Of a stretch of 64,000 bases of DNA, positions 26,388 through 35,131 are shown piece after piece. The notes under the pieces are model-generated. The model made no database searches and had not been told where the DNA came from. It was given only the letters and a program-made list of their open reading frames with translations. How positions within the stretch are numbered: position 1 is the first letter of the stretch; the number at the start of each line of letters is the position of its first letter. The DNA is from Burkholderiaceae bacterium (lineage in GTDB: Bacteria; Pseudomonadota; Gammaproteobacteria; Burkholderiales; Burkholderiaceae_C): assembly GCA_026125795.1 (NCBI GenBank), contig JAHCKM010000001.1, forward strand, positions 930,001 through 994,000. Reading direction: 5' to 3'. Made by a program: the position numbers and the translations under genes.

Positions 26388-27155
26388 TCAGCGTGCGCTC
26401 ATGCGCGCGCCGGCATCGATGTGCAGGCAAGTGGCGTTGATGTAGGGGTTCTCGACGACGCTGCGCACCAGCTGCGCCAGCTCGGCCGGGGTGCCCATGC
26501 GGCGCGGAAACAGGACCATGCGATCGACGATCGCCTGCGCCACCTTCTTCGGCAGGCCGGCGACCATGGGCGTGTCGAACAGCCCCGGGGCCACCGCCAC
26601 GCAGCGGATGCCCTGGTCGGCGAGGTCGCGCGCGACCGGCAGCGTCAGGCCGATAACGCCGGCTTTGCTGGCGGCGTAGGCGGCCTGCCCCATCTGGCCG
26701 TCGTGTGCCGCGCCCGAGGAGAGGTTGACGATCACGCCGCGCTCGTCGTTCTCGGGCTCGTTGCGCGTCATCGCCACCGCGGCCAGGCGCAGCACGTTGA
26801 AGGTGCCGGTCAGGTTGACGGCGATGACCTTCTCCCAGATCGCCAGCGGGAAAGGCTTGCCGTCGGCCACGGTCTTGGCGGCATCGGGCACGCCCGCGCA
26901 GTTGACGCAGATGTGGAGCGCGCCGAAGCGCGCCAGGGCCTGGTCGATGCCGGCCCGGACCTGCGCTTCATTGGTCACGTCCACGGACACGAACAGCGCC
27001 GCGTCGCCGGCGGCCGCGGCCACCGCAGCACCGCGTTCGGCATCGCGGTCGAACAGCACCACACGCGCGCCGGCCTCCAGCAGCGCGGCGGCAACGGCGC
27101 ACCCCAGGCCCGAGGCCGCTCCGGTCACGACGGCGACTTTGCCGGCAGGATTCAT
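26388..27155 (-). CDS. SDR dehydrogenase, 3-hydroxyacyl-CoA dehydrogenase type 2-like
   Basis: 255 residues. 'KVAVVTGAASGLG' cofactor motif, Asp at the end of strand 2 ('VVLFDRDAERG') pointing to NAD, 'NCAGV', catalytic Ser in 'NLSSGAAHDGQMG' and Tyr/Lys in 'QAAYAASKAG'. 'APGLFDTPMVAGLP' and the C-terminal 'CLHIDAGARM' match HSD10-type 3-hydroxyacyl-CoA dehydrogenases, which act on 2-methyl-branched and steroid substrates. Likely oxidises the hydroxyacyl-CoA for the thiolase next door. Confidence 0.9.
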   Translation of the reverse strand: MNPAGKVAVVTGAASGLGCAVAAALLEAGARVVLFDRDAERGAAVAAAAGDAALFVSVDVTNEAQVRAGIDQALARFGALHICVNCAGVPDAAKTVADGKPFPLAIWEKVIAVNLTGTFNVLRLAAVAMTRNEPENDERGVIVNLSSGAAHDGQMGQAAYAASKAGVIGLTLPVARDLADQGIRCVAVAPGLFDTPMVAGLPKKVAQAIVDRMVLFPRRMGTPAELAQLVRSVVENPYINATCLHIDAGARMSAR

Positions 27156-27168
27156 GCGCGGTGCTCCG

Positions 27169-28419
27169 TCAGCGGCCGAGAATGGTGATCGCGCAGACGG
27201 CCTCCTCGATGCCGTACAGGCCGCCGCCGTTCTCGGCGATCGCCAGCCGTGCGCCCTTCACCTGGCGCGCGCCGGCTGCGCCGCGCAGCTGCGTCACCAG
27301 CTCGTGCAGCTGGCCCAGGCCGGTCGCGCCGATCGGGTGGCCCTTGGACTCGAGCCCGCCCGAGGTGTTGATCGGGATCCGGCCGCCGATGGTGGTGGCC
27401 CCGCTCTCGGCCAGCGCACCGCCGGCGCCGAATTCGCAGAAGCCCAGGTTCTCCGACTGCACGATCTCGCCGATCGCCGTGGCGTCGTGCACCTCGGCCA
27501 GCGAGATGTCCTGCGGTCCGACGCCGGCCCGCTCGTAGGCCAGCTTCGAGGCCTTCACGGTGACGTGCCGGCCCACATCCTCGGGCTTGCGGGTGGAGCC
27601 CGTGCCGACCACCGAGGCGAGCACGCGGATCGCCCGACGCCGGTCGGCCAGGCGGGCGAGGGCCGCCTGCGAGCAGACGATCGCGGCCGCCGCGCCGTCG
27701 CTGATCGGCGCGCACATCGGCAACGTCAGTGGATAGGTGATCGGCGGCGCGGCCAGGATCTCGTCCACCGTGTAGGCGTTGCGGTATTGGGCCAGCGGGT
27801 TCAGTGCCGAGTGGCCGTGATTCTTGGCCGCGACTGCGGCGAACTGCCGCTGCGTGGTGCCGAACTCGCGCATGTGAAAGCGCCCGAATGCGGCGTAGAT
27901 GTCCATGAACAGGCTGTACGGCGCCTTCGAGGTGCTGCCCTCGGGCGGCTCGACGCCGCGGCCCATCGCCAGCAGCGTGCTCTTGTTGCCGTCGATGTCC
28001 TGCAGGTCCCAGGCGCCGTCGAACACGCTGAACATCTTGGCCTTGTCGGCACAGAACATCTTCTCGGCGCCGACGGCGAGCGCGACCTCGACCTCCCCGG
28101 CGCGCACCGCCTGCACCGCCAGGTTGAAGGCCGAGCTGGCGCTCGCGCAGGCGTTCTCGAGGTTGTAGACGGGTATGCCCTCGAAACCCAGCGGGCGCAG
28201 CGCGATCTGTCCGCGAACCATGGTCTGCCCCTCGAGCACGCCCTGCGTGGCGTTGGAGAAGTAGGCGGCTTGCACATCCGCCACCGCGAGGCCGGCGTCG
28301 GCCAGTGCGCCGCGCACGGCGTCGGCCGTGAGTTGCTTGATGCTGCGGTCGAGGAACTTGCCGGTCGGCGTCATGCCGACGCCGGCCACGTAGACCGGAG
28401 GAAGTGCAGTGCTGCTCAT
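27169..28419 (-). CDS. Thiolase family protein (acetyl-CoA acyltransferase)
   Basis: 416 residues from ATG 28419. Nucleophile Cys91 in 'LENACASASSAFNLAV', His of 'SKGHPIGATGLGQ' near residue 350, and a C-terminal 'AENGGGLYGIEEAVCAI' carrying the second Cys. Pattern is of the SCPx/lipid-transfer thiolase branch, which accepts branched or bulky 3-ketoacyl-CoA. 25 bases separate it from the upstream crotonase. Start chosen because the next upstream frame residues are non-conserved and a ribosome site (GGAGCAGACG) precedes it. Confidence 0.92.
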   Translation of the reverse strand: MSSTALPPVYVAGVGMTPTGKFLDRSIKQLTADAVRGALADAGLAVADVQAAYFSNATQGVLEGQTMVRGQIALRPLGFEGIPVYNLENACASASSAFNLAVQAVRAGEVEVALAVGAEKMFCADKAKMFSVFDGAWDLQDIDGNKSTLLAMGRGVEPPEGSTSKAPYSLFMDIYAAFGRFHMREFGTTQRQFAAVAAKNHGHSALNPLAQYRNAYTVDEILAAPPITYPLTLPMCAPISDGAAAAIVCSQAALARLADRRRAIRVLASVVGTGSTRKPEDVGRHVTVKASKLAYERAGVGPQDISLAEVHDATAIGEIVQSENLGFCEFGAGGALAESGATTIGGRIPINTSGGLESKGHPIGATGLGQLHELVTQLRGAAGARQVKGARLAIAENGGGLYGIEEAVCAITILGR

Positions 28420-28444
28420 CGTCTGCTCCGTTGCGGAATACTCT

Positions 28445-29245
28445 TCAGTAGCCCTTGAATTCGGGCTTGCGCTTGCCGACAAAGGCGGCCAGCCCCTCGC
28501 GGATGTCGTGCGAATGGCGGTGAGCTTCCAGCACCAGGCGCTCGAGCCGCAGCGCCGTGGCCTGCGGCTGATCCAGCCCGTCGGCCACGGCCTGCTTCAT
28601 GCGCCGCAGGACCAGCGGGCTCTTGGCGGCGATGCGCGCCGCGAGCTTGTCGACTTCATCGATGAGTTCGGCGTCGGGCACGACGCGGTTCACCAGCCCG
28701 AGCGGCACGAGCTCCGCGGCGGGCAGCGTGTCGCCGGTGAACAGCAGGTACTTGGCCGCCGTGGGCCCGATGCGCCGCGGCAGCACCGCGGCTCCGCCGG
28801 CACCGGGAAAGACGCCGAAGTTCGCGTGCGCATCGCCGATGCGTGCGCCCTCGGCTGCGACGATCAGGTCGCAGGCCATCGCCAGTTCCAGGCCGCCCGC
28901 CATCGTCAGGCCGTTCAACGCCGCGATGGTGGGCTTGGGCAGCGCGCGCAGGCGGTCGATCATGCCGGCCACGCGGTCGAGGAAGGCGTTCAGCGGATCG
29001 TCGGCGCCGGGCTCGGCGCTGCCGCTGTCGGACACCCCCTTCAGGTCGGCGCCGGCGCAGAAGGCCCGTCCAGCACCGGTGAGCACGACGACCCGCACCT
29101 CGCGATCGCGCTCGATGCGCGCAACGGCGTCGGCGAGTTCGTCGCACAGTTCGCTCGACAGCGCGTTCATGGCCTCGGGCCGGTTCAGCGTCAACCAGAC
29201 CGTCGCGGCGCGCTGCTCGTAGCGCAATGCGGAGCATGAATTCAC
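28445..29245 (-). CDS. Enoyl-CoA hydratase
   Basis: 266 residues from GTG 29245, chosen for the strong AGGAGAC site 6 bases ahead and because the conserved domain starts at once ('LTLNRPEAMNALSSEL'). Oxyanion strand 'GRAFCAGADL', helix 'LNGLTMAGGLELAMACDL', first catalytic Glu region 'IGDAHANFGVFPGAGGAA'. The first Glu of classical hydratases is Asp/Ala-Asn here, so isomerase activity is possible. First gene of the 16-kb minus-strand operon and divergent from the plus-strand operon. Confidence 0.9.
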   Translation of the reverse strand: MNSCSALRYEQRAATVWLTLNRPEAMNALSSELCDELADAVARIERDREVRVVVLTGAGRAFCAGADLKGVSDSGSAEPGADDPLNAFLDRVAGMIDRLRALPKPTIAALNGLTMAGGLELAMACDLIVAAEGARIGDAHANFGVFPGAGGAAVLPRRIGPTAAKYLLFTGDTLPAAELVPLGLVNRVVPDAELIDEVDKLAARIAAKSPLVLRRMKQAVADGLDQPQATALRLERLVLEAHRHSHDIREGLAAFVGKRKPEFKGY

Positions 29246-29340
29246 GGTGTCTCCTGGTCGTGTTTGGTGCGGTCCGTTGGCGCGCGGCGTCCGGCTCTGC
29301 CGCAGGAATGAGGAATGTAGAGTTCTCGTTGCAAACCTGT

Positions 29341-29354
29341 CAAGCGTTCGGTAG
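29341..29354. promoter_or_regulatory. Candidate TetR site in the divergent promoter of the two large operons
   Basis: CAAGCGTTCGGTAG keeps the C-A-CG-CG-T-G spacing of the 14-bp motif seen at 47852, 56487, 58253 and 62551 (9 of 14 identical to the perfect palindrome at 56487). It lies in the 156-base divergent region, 48 bases before GTG 29402 and 96 before GTG 29245. This is the weakest of the five sites. Confidence 0.35.
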
Positions 29355-29401
29355 ACTGATCGAAGTGCCGGGCGGGTGCCCGACGCGGCCACAGGCGGTT
29401 G

Positions 29402-30928
29402 GTGTCCCCCATCACGATGCAAAGCGAGGCAGTGCCCCTGACCGTGGCCGACCTGTTGCGCAAGCAGGTCGCCGTGCGCGGTGAGGCCGCGGCGTTGGAG
29501 GACGCCAATGGCGTGCTGCGCTTTGCGGAACTGGATGGGTGGGCGTGCCGGATCGCGCAGGCGCTGCTGCAGCGGGGCGTGAGCGCCGGCGATCCCATCG
29601 CCCTGCTGTCGGAGAACCGGCGCGAGTACATCGGACTGCAGCTGGCGGCGGCCAAGATCGGCGCCGTCGTGGCCTGCCTGAACTGGCGACTGACCGAACC
29701 CGAAAACGCGCATTGCCTCGAGTTGGTGTCCCCGCGTCTTCTGTTCGTGTCGCGGCGCCATGCGCATGTGGCGCGGCGCATCGGCTGGCTCGGCGGTTCG
29801 GTGATCGACCTCGACGCGGGCTTCGACGCCTTCCTGTCGGGCGCCGACGCGGCCGATCCCGCGTCCGACGTCGATGCGGAGCGGGGCCTGGTGATCCTCT
29901 ACACCAGCGGCACCACCGGCCTGCCCAAGGGTGCCGTGATCAGTCAGCGCGCGATGGTGGCCCGGGCGATGTGCTTTGCCGCTGAGCACGGCATCACCGC
30001 CGAGCACGCCTACATCGCCTGGAGCCCGCTGTTCCACATGGCAGCCACCGACTTCAGCCTGGCCACGCTGATGATCGGCGGCAAGGTGGTCGTGCAGGAC
30101 GGCCTGGACGTCGACCGCCTCTGCGCCGCGCTCGAGCGCGAGACGATCGGCTGGCTCGTCGCGATGCCCGGCATGATCGACCAGCTGATCGACGGGCTGC
30201 GCCGCAACCGCACGCGGCCCCGCGGCGTGCGGCTGGTGGGCGCGATGGCCGACCTGGTGCCGCGCCAGCAGATCGCCGAGCTGACGGCGCTGCTGGGCGC
30301 GCCTTACCTCAACTCCTTCGGCGCCACCGAGACCGGGCTCGCCCCCGCCTCCGGCAGCCTGCTGGCGGCGGGCGTCGTGCCGACCAGCCTGGCCAAGCGC
30401 GAATCCGGGTTCTGCCGCGTGCGGCTGGTCGACGCCGAGGACCGCGACGTCCCCGTCGGCACGCCGGGCGAAGCGGCGATCCGCGGCCCCATGCTGTTCT
30501 CGGGCTACTGGAATGCGCCCGAGGTCAACGCGCGCGACTTTCGCGGCGGGTGGTTCCACATGGGCGACCTGTTCGTGCGCCATGCCGACGGCACGCTGGA
30601 TTTCGTCGACCGCGCCAAGTACCTGATCAAGTCGGGCGGCGAGAACATCTATCCGGCCGAGATCGAGCGCGTGCTGCTCGCGCTGCCGGCCGTCGCCGAC
30701 GCCGCCGTGGTGCGCCGGCGCGACGAGCGCTGGGGCGAGGTGCCGGTGGCCTTCGTCGCCTTCGAGCCCGGCCGCGCGATGGCCGCCGACGCGCTCGCCG
30801 AGAGCTGCCGCGCCGCGCTCGCCGGCTACAAGGTTCCCAAGGAGTTCCGCATCGTCGAGCTGGCTTCGTTCCCGCGCAGCAGCACCGGAAAGATCCAGCG
30901 CCACGAGATCGAGCGGCAGTGGCTGTAG
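29402..30928 (+). CDS. Acyl-CoA synthetase (AMP-forming)
   Basis: 508 residues from GTG 29402 (TTG 29399 and ATG 29417 are alternatives). P-loop 'ILYTSGTTGLPKGAVIS' near residue 167, 'SFGATETGLAP', 'FHMGDLFVRHADGTLDFVDRAK', 'IKSGGENIYPAEIE' and C-terminal catalytic Lys in 'SSTGKIQRHEI'. Canonical motif set, so an active acid-CoA ligase. First gene of the plus-strand operon that continues through the SCPx thiolase. Confidence 0.92.
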   Translation: MSPITMQSEAVPLTVADLLRKQVAVRGEAAALEDANGVLRFAELDGWACRIAQALLQRGVSAGDPIALLSENRREYIGLQLAAAKIGAVVACLNWRLTEPENAHCLELVSPRLLFVSRRHAHVARRIGWLGGSVIDLDAGFDAFLSGADAADPASDVDAERGLVILYTSGTTGLPKGAVISQRAMVARAMCFAAEHGITAEHAYIAWSPLFHMAATDFSLATLMIGGKVVVQDGLDVDRLCAALERETIGWLVAMPGMIDQLIDGLRRNRTRPRGVRLVGAMADLVPRQQIAELTALLGAPYLNSFGATETGLAPASGSLLAAGVVPTSLAKRESGFCRVRLVDAEDRDVPVGTPGEAAIRGPMLFSGYWNAPEVNARDFRGGWFHMGDLFVRHADGTLDFVDRAKYLIKSGGENIYPAEIERVLLALPAVADAAVVRRRDERWGEVPVAFVAFEPGRAMAADALAESCRAALAGYKVPKEFRIVELASFPRSSTGKIQRHEIERQWL

Positions 30929-30989
30929 CGGTCGCCAGCCAGGCCGGCATTTCCCAAACCCCCAATCGAAGACACAAGGAGCGAATGTC

Positions 30990-32174
30990 ATGAGCCAAAA
31001 AGTCATCGTCGCCGGCGTCGGCATGATCCCCTTCGCCAAGCCGGGCGCGAGCGAGCCCTACCACGTCATGGGCGAGAAGGCCACGCGCATGGCGCTCAAG
31101 GACGCCGGCGTCGACTACAAGGCCGTCGAGCAGGCCTTCGTCGGCTACGTCTACGGCGACTCGACCTGCGGCCAGCGCGCGCTGTATCCGGTCGGCATGA
31201 CGGGCATCCCGGTGCTCAACGTCAACAACAACTGCTCCACCGGCTCGTCGGCGCTGTTCCTGGCGCGTCAGGCGGTCCAGTCCGGGGCGGCGGACTGCGT
31301 GCTCGCGCTGGGCTTCGAGCAGATGCAGCCCGGCGCGATCAAGGCCGCGTTCGCCGACCGGCCGACGCCCTTCGAGGAGTTCGACCATGTCACCGAGCAG
31401 CTCGTCGGCCACCCGGAGATCCCGCTGGCCCTGCGTTACTTCGGCGGCGCCGGCAAGGCGCACATGGACAAGTACGGGACGAAGCTCGAAACCTTCGCCG
31501 CCATCCGCGCCAAGGCGAGCCGGCACGCTGTGAACAACCCGCTGGCGCTGTTCCGCAAGGAGGTCTCGGTCGACGACGTGATGGCCTCGCCCGTGGTGTG
31601 GGAGGGCGTGATGACGCGCCTGATGGCCTGCCCGCCCACCTGCGGCGCGGCTGCGGCGGTGATCTGCTCCGAGGCTTACGCGAAGAAGCACGGCATCTCC
31701 GCCGGGGTGCGCATCGCCGCGCAGGCGATGACCACCGACTTCCCCAGCACCTTCGGCAGCAAGGACATGATGCGCGTCGTCGGCTACGACATGGCCAAGC
31801 AGGCCGGCGCCAAGGTCTACGAGGCGGCCGGCATCGGGCCGCAGGACGTGGACGTGGTCGAGCTGCACGACTGCTTCGCGCAGAACGAGCTGATCACCTA
31901 CGAGAGCCTGGGCCTGTGCCCGGAGGGCGGCGCGGAGAAGTTCGTGCGCGACGGCGACAACACCTACGGCGGCAAGGTCGTCACCAATCCTTCCGGGGGC
32001 CTGCTGTCCAAGGGCCACCCGCTCGGGGCCACCGGCCTGGCCCAGTGCTACGAGCTGACGCACCAGCTGCGCGGCACCGCCGAGCAGAGGCAGGTCAAGG
32101 GTGCGCGCACCGCGCTGCAGCACAACCTCGGCCTCGGCGGCGCCTGCGTGGTGACGCTCTACCAGGCGGCCTGA
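30990..32174 (+). CDS. SCPx-type thiolase (lipid-transfer protein family)
   Basis: 394 residues. Cys82 in 'VNVNNNCSTGSSALFLARQA' (N-N-C-S-T-G is the SCPx signature), 'VVELHDCFAQNELITYE', 'GGLLSKGHPLGATGLAQ' and 'HNLGLGGACVVTLYQ'. This family cleaves bulky branched 3-ketoacyl-CoA (SCPx) or performs retro-aldol cleavage (Ltp2) in steroid side-chain loss; Ltp2 needs a DUF35 partner, which I do not see here. Ribosome site AAGGAGCG ahead of the ATG. Next gene starts 1 base after its stop. Confidence 0.92.
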   Translation: MSQKVIVAGVGMIPFAKPGASEPYHVMGEKATRMALKDAGVDYKAVEQAFVGYVYGDSTCGQRALYPVGMTGIPVLNVNNNCSTGSSALFLARQAVQSGAADCVLALGFEQMQPGAIKAAFADRPTPFEEFDHVTEQLVGHPEIPLALRYFGGAGKAHMDKYGTKLETFAAIRAKASRHAVNNPLALFRKEVSVDDVMASPVVWEGVMTRLMACPPTCGAAAAVICSEAYAKKHGISAGVRIAAQAMTTDFPSTFGSKDMMRVVGYDMAKQAGAKVYEAAGIGPQDVDVVELHDCFAQNELITYESLGLCPEGGAEKFVRDGDNTYGGKVVTNPSGGLLSKGHPLGATGLAQCYELTHQLRGTAEQRQVKGARTALQHNLGLGGACVVTLYQAA

Positions 32175-32175
32175 G

Positions 32176-32619
32176 ATGATTGACAAGAAGCACATCGGCT
32201 ACACGCCGCCGCCCATCCTGTGGGACGTCGAGAAGGGCCGCATCGCCTTCTTCGCCAAGGTGATCGGGCTCACCGACCCCATCTACACCGACGAGGCCGC
32301 CGCGAAGGCCGCGGGCTATCGCGGCATCGTCGCGCCGCCGACCTTCATCTTCGGCGCGCCGGGTGACTCGGGCGAGACCATGAAGCTGATCGAGACCCTG
32401 CAGATCGACCTCGGCAAGGTGCTGCACGGCGAGCAGCGCTTCGACTACCACGCGCCGGTGTGCGCCGGCGACACGCTGCGTTTCCAGTCGAAGGTCAGCG
32501 ACATCTACGACAAGAAGGGCGGCGCGCTCGAGTTCGTCGTCAACGACACGAAGGTCACGAACCAGCTCGGCGAGCATGTGGCCGATCTGCACGCGGTGAT
32601 CGTCGTGCGCCACGGCTGA
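32176..32619 (+). CDS. FAS1-like (MaoC N-terminal type) dehydratase subunit
   Basis: 147 residues, hotdog fold of the FAS1-like dehydratase/MaoC_dehydrat_N type: 'PILWDVEKGRIAFFAKVIGL', 'PIYTDEAAAKAAGYRGIVAPP' (split at the conserved GYRGIVAPPTF), 'GEQRFDYHAPVCAGDTL'. In two-subunit hydratases this partner lacks the catalytic Asp/His pair and pairs with a MaoC subunit; the next gene (32630) is exactly such a subunit. Together they would hydrate a bulky 2-enoyl-CoA, like the ChsH1/ChsH2 pair. Confidence 0.88.
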   Translation: MIDKKHIGYTPPPILWDVEKGRIAFFAKVIGLTDPIYTDEAAAKAAGYRGIVAPPTFIFGAPGDSGETMKLIETLQIDLGKVLHGEQRFDYHAPVCAGDTLRFQSKVSDIYDKKGGALEFVVNDTKVTNQLGEHVADLHAVIVVRHG

Positions 32620-32629
32620 GGGAGACGCC

Positions 32630-33046
32630 ATGACATTCGACGCTCAAACCGTGGCCATCGGCGACGCCATGCCGGTGCTGCAGCTGCCGCCGATCAGCCG
32701 CACCACGCTGGCGCTGTTCGCCGGCGCCTCGGGCGACCACAACCCGATCCACATCGACATCGACTTCGCGCACAAGGCGGGCATGAAGGACGTCTTCGCG
32801 CACGGCATGCTGTCGATGGCCTACCTGGCCCGCGCGCTGACGCAGTGGGTACCGCAGCGGCGCATCCTCAGCTACGGCGTGCGCTTTGCCGCCATCACGC
32901 AGCTCGGCGACCGCGTGCAGTGCAGCGGCAAGGTGGTCGAGAAGCTGACCCATGCGGGCCGCCCCTGCGCGCGCATCGAACTCACCGCCGCCAAGCGCAG
33001 CGGTGAAGTGACGCTGGCCGGCGAAGCACTTGTGGCGCTGGACTGA
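32630..33046 (+). CDS. MaoC-like hydratase, catalytic subunit
   Basis: 138 residues. Hydratase motif 'FAGASGDHNPIHIDIDFA' (catalytic Asp and His) near residue 40 and 'DVFAHGMLSMAYLARAL', then 'RVQCSGKVVEKL'. Single hotdog domain, ribosome site GGGAGACGCC before the ATG, 10 bases after the FAS1-like gene; the two probably form one heteromeric enoyl-CoA hydratase. Confidence 0.92.
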   Translation: MTFDAQTVAIGDAMPVLQLPPISRTTLALFAGASGDHNPIHIDIDFAHKAGMKDVFAHGMLSMAYLARALTQWVPQRRILSYGVRFAAITQLGDRVQCSGKVVEKLTHAGRPCARIELTAAKRSGEVTLAGEALVALD

Positions 33047-33085
33047 CTCTTTCACAACCCATTCCGACACATCGAGGACACACGC

Positions 33086-33913
33086 ATGAAAAAGCTCGAA
33101 GGCAAGGTCGCCATCGTTTCCGGTTCCGGTCGCGGCATCGGCCGCGCCATCGCGATGAAGCTCGCCGCCGAAGGCGCCAAAGTCGTCGTCAACGACCTCG
33201 ACGCCGCGCCGGCCGAGCAGACCGTCGCCGACATCAAGGCCGTCGGCGGCCAGGCGCTGGTCTGCGCCGGCAGTGTGACCGCGGACGGTTTTGCCGACAA
33301 GTTCGTCAAGACCGCGATCGACGGCTTTGGCGGCCTGGACATCATCGTCAACAACGCCGGCTACACCTGGGACAACGTGGTCCAGAAGATGACCGACGAG
33401 CAGTGGAATGCCATTCTCGACGTGCACCTCACCGCGCCGTTCAAGATCCTGCGCGCCGCAGCCGACTTCATCCGCCATCAGGCGAAGGTGGAAGCCGATG
33501 CCGGCAAGGAGATCTTCCGCAAGGTGGTCAACATCTCGTCGATCGCCGGCACCGGCGGCAATGCCGGCCAGGCCAACTACTCGGCCGGCAAGGCCGGCAT
33601 CATCGGCCTGACCAAGGCGCTCTCCAAGGAGTGGGGCCGCTACAAGGTCAACGTCAACGCGGTCGCATTCGGCATGATCAAGACGCGGCTGACCGAAGCG
33701 CCCGCTGGCGGCGATGCGTCGATCGATGTCGAGGGCCGCAAGATCAAGGTCGGCGTCAATCCCGACCTGCTGGCGATGATTGAGCGCAGCATCCCGCTGG
33801 GCCGCGGCGGTACGCCGGATGAAGCCGCCGGCTCGGTGTACCTGCTATGCACCCCGGAGTCGAACTACATCAGCGGCCAGGTGCTGATCTGCGGCGGCGG
33901 CGTCTCGATCTGA
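33086..33913 (+). CDS. SDR dehydrogenase (3-hydroxyacyl-CoA type)
   Basis: 275 residues. 'KVAIVSGSGRGIGRAIAMKL' cofactor motif, 'VVVNDLDAAPAEQ' with Asp for NAD, 'NNAGYTWDN', catalytic Ser in 'NISSIAGTGGNAGQ', Tyr/Lys in 'ANYSAGKAG', 'PLGRGGTPDEAAGSVYLLC' and 'YISGQVLICGGGVSI'. A 10-residue insert precedes the catalytic Ser ('HQAKVEADAGKEIFRK'). Position after the hydratase pair suggests it oxidises the resulting 3-hydroxyacyl-CoA. Confidence 0.92.
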   Translation: MKKLEGKVAIVSGSGRGIGRAIAMKLAAEGAKVVVNDLDAAPAEQTVADIKAVGGQALVCAGSVTADGFADKFVKTAIDGFGGLDIIVNNAGYTWDNVVQKMTDEQWNAILDVHLTAPFKILRAAADFIRHQAKVEADAGKEIFRKVVNISSIAGTGGNAGQANYSAGKAGIIGLTKALSKEWGRYKVNVNAVAFGMIKTRLTEAPAGGDASIDVEGRKIKVGVNPDLLAMIERSIPLGRGGTPDEAAGSVYLLCTPESNYISGQVLICGGGVSI

Positions 33914-33927
33914 CCGGTGCGCCGGCG

Positions 33928-35112
33928 ATGGACCTGAACTTCAGCGGCGCCGACCTCGCGTTCCAGCGCGAAGTGCGCGACTGGTTCGCCGCGCACACGC
34001 CCGAAGCTTTGCGGCGCAGGGTGCGGACAGGCCAGATGCTCGAGCGCGAGGAGATCGTGAACTGGCAGCGCAGGCTCGACGACCGCGGCTTCCTCGTCGT
34101 CGGCTGGCCCGAGGCGCACGGCGGTCCGGGCTGGACACCGACGCAACGCTACCTGTTCGACCTGGAGCGCGCGGCGGCAAACGCGCCGATCGGCCTGTCG
34201 ATGGGGGTCATCATGCTCGGCCCGGTGCTGATGGCCTTCGGCACCGACGCCCAGAAGGCGCAGTATCTGCCGCGCATCCGGCGCTGCGAGGACTGGTGGT
34301 GCCAGGGGTATTCCGAGCCCGGTGCGGGCTCCGACCTGGCCTCGCTGTCGTGCAGCGCGGTGCCCGACGGTGATGACTACGTCGTCAACGGCTCCAAGAT
34401 CTGGACCACCTACGCGCACTGGGCGACCCACATGTTCTGCCTGGTGCGCACGCAGAAGACCGGGCGCAAGCAGGAGGGCATTTCGTTCCTGCTGATCGAG
34501 ATGGACCGGCCGGGCATCGACGTGCGTCCCATCGTCTCGATTGATGGCAAGCACCACCTCAACCAGGTCTTCCTGACCGACGTGCGCGTGCCGCGCGGCG
34601 ACCTCGTCGGCGCACCGGGGCAGGGCTGGGAGATCGCCAAGTACCTGCTGACGCACGAACGGACCAGCATCGCCGGCGTGGCCGATTCCAAGGCCGCGCT
34701 GGCCAACCTGCTGCAGGCGGCAGGGCAACGCGGCTGGGGCGGCCGGACGCTGCGCGAGGATGCGGCGATGTCGCTGCGCCTGGCGCGCGCCGAGATCGAC
34801 CTGACCGCGCTCGAGTACACCAACCTGCGCGTCCTGTCGTCCACCACCGCCGGCAAGGCGCCGGGGCCGGAGTCTTCGCTGCTCAAGCTGATGGGCACCG
34901 CCGTGCAGCAGACGCTGGCGGAACTGGCGCTCGAGGTCGGCGCCGAACTGGCCTGGCCGTGGCATCCCGACGGGCCGCTGGCCGAATCGGACCACGCGCA
35001 TGCGATGGAGCGCCATGCGTTCGCGCGTGCCTGCACGATCTACGGCGGCAGCGACGAAGTGCAGAAGAGCGTGCTCGCCAAGTCCATGCTGGCACGGGCC
35101 GCGTCGCGTTGA
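33928..35112 (+). CDS. Acyl-CoA dehydrogenase, subunit of a likely heteromeric pair (1)
   Basis: 394 residues from ATG 33928. 'WPEAHGGPGWTPTQRYLFDLE', 'GYSEPGAGSDLASLSC', 'DDYVVNGSKIWTTYAHWATH', C-terminal 'CTIYGGSDEVQKSVLAKSML'. Its immediate partner (35132) is another dehydrogenase chain in tandem with 19 bases between. Paired adjacent chains of this look (FadE28/FadE29, FadE26/27 type) form alpha2beta2 enzymes acting on bulky CoA esters of steroid-type acids. The canonical MCAD catalytic Glu position (YEGT) is Gly here, as in that subgroup. Confidence 0.92.
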   Translation: MDLNFSGADLAFQREVRDWFAAHTPEALRRRVRTGQMLEREEIVNWQRRLDDRGFLVVGWPEAHGGPGWTPTQRYLFDLERAAANAPIGLSMGVIMLGPVLMAFGTDAQKAQYLPRIRRCEDWWCQGYSEPGAGSDLASLSCSAVPDGDDYVVNGSKIWTTYAHWATHMFCLVRTQKTGRKQEGISFLLIEMDRPGIDVRPIVSIDGKHHLNQVFLTDVRVPRGDLVGAPGQGWEIAKYLLTHERTSIAGVADSKAALANLLQAAGQRGWGGRTLREDAAMSLRLARAEIDLTALEYTNLRVLSSTTAGKAPGPESSLLKLMGTAVQQTLAELALEVGAELAWPWHPDGPLAESDHAHAMERHAFARACTIYGGSDEVQKSVLAKSMLARAASR

Positions 35113-35131
35113 ACCGCGGAGGCATCCGAGC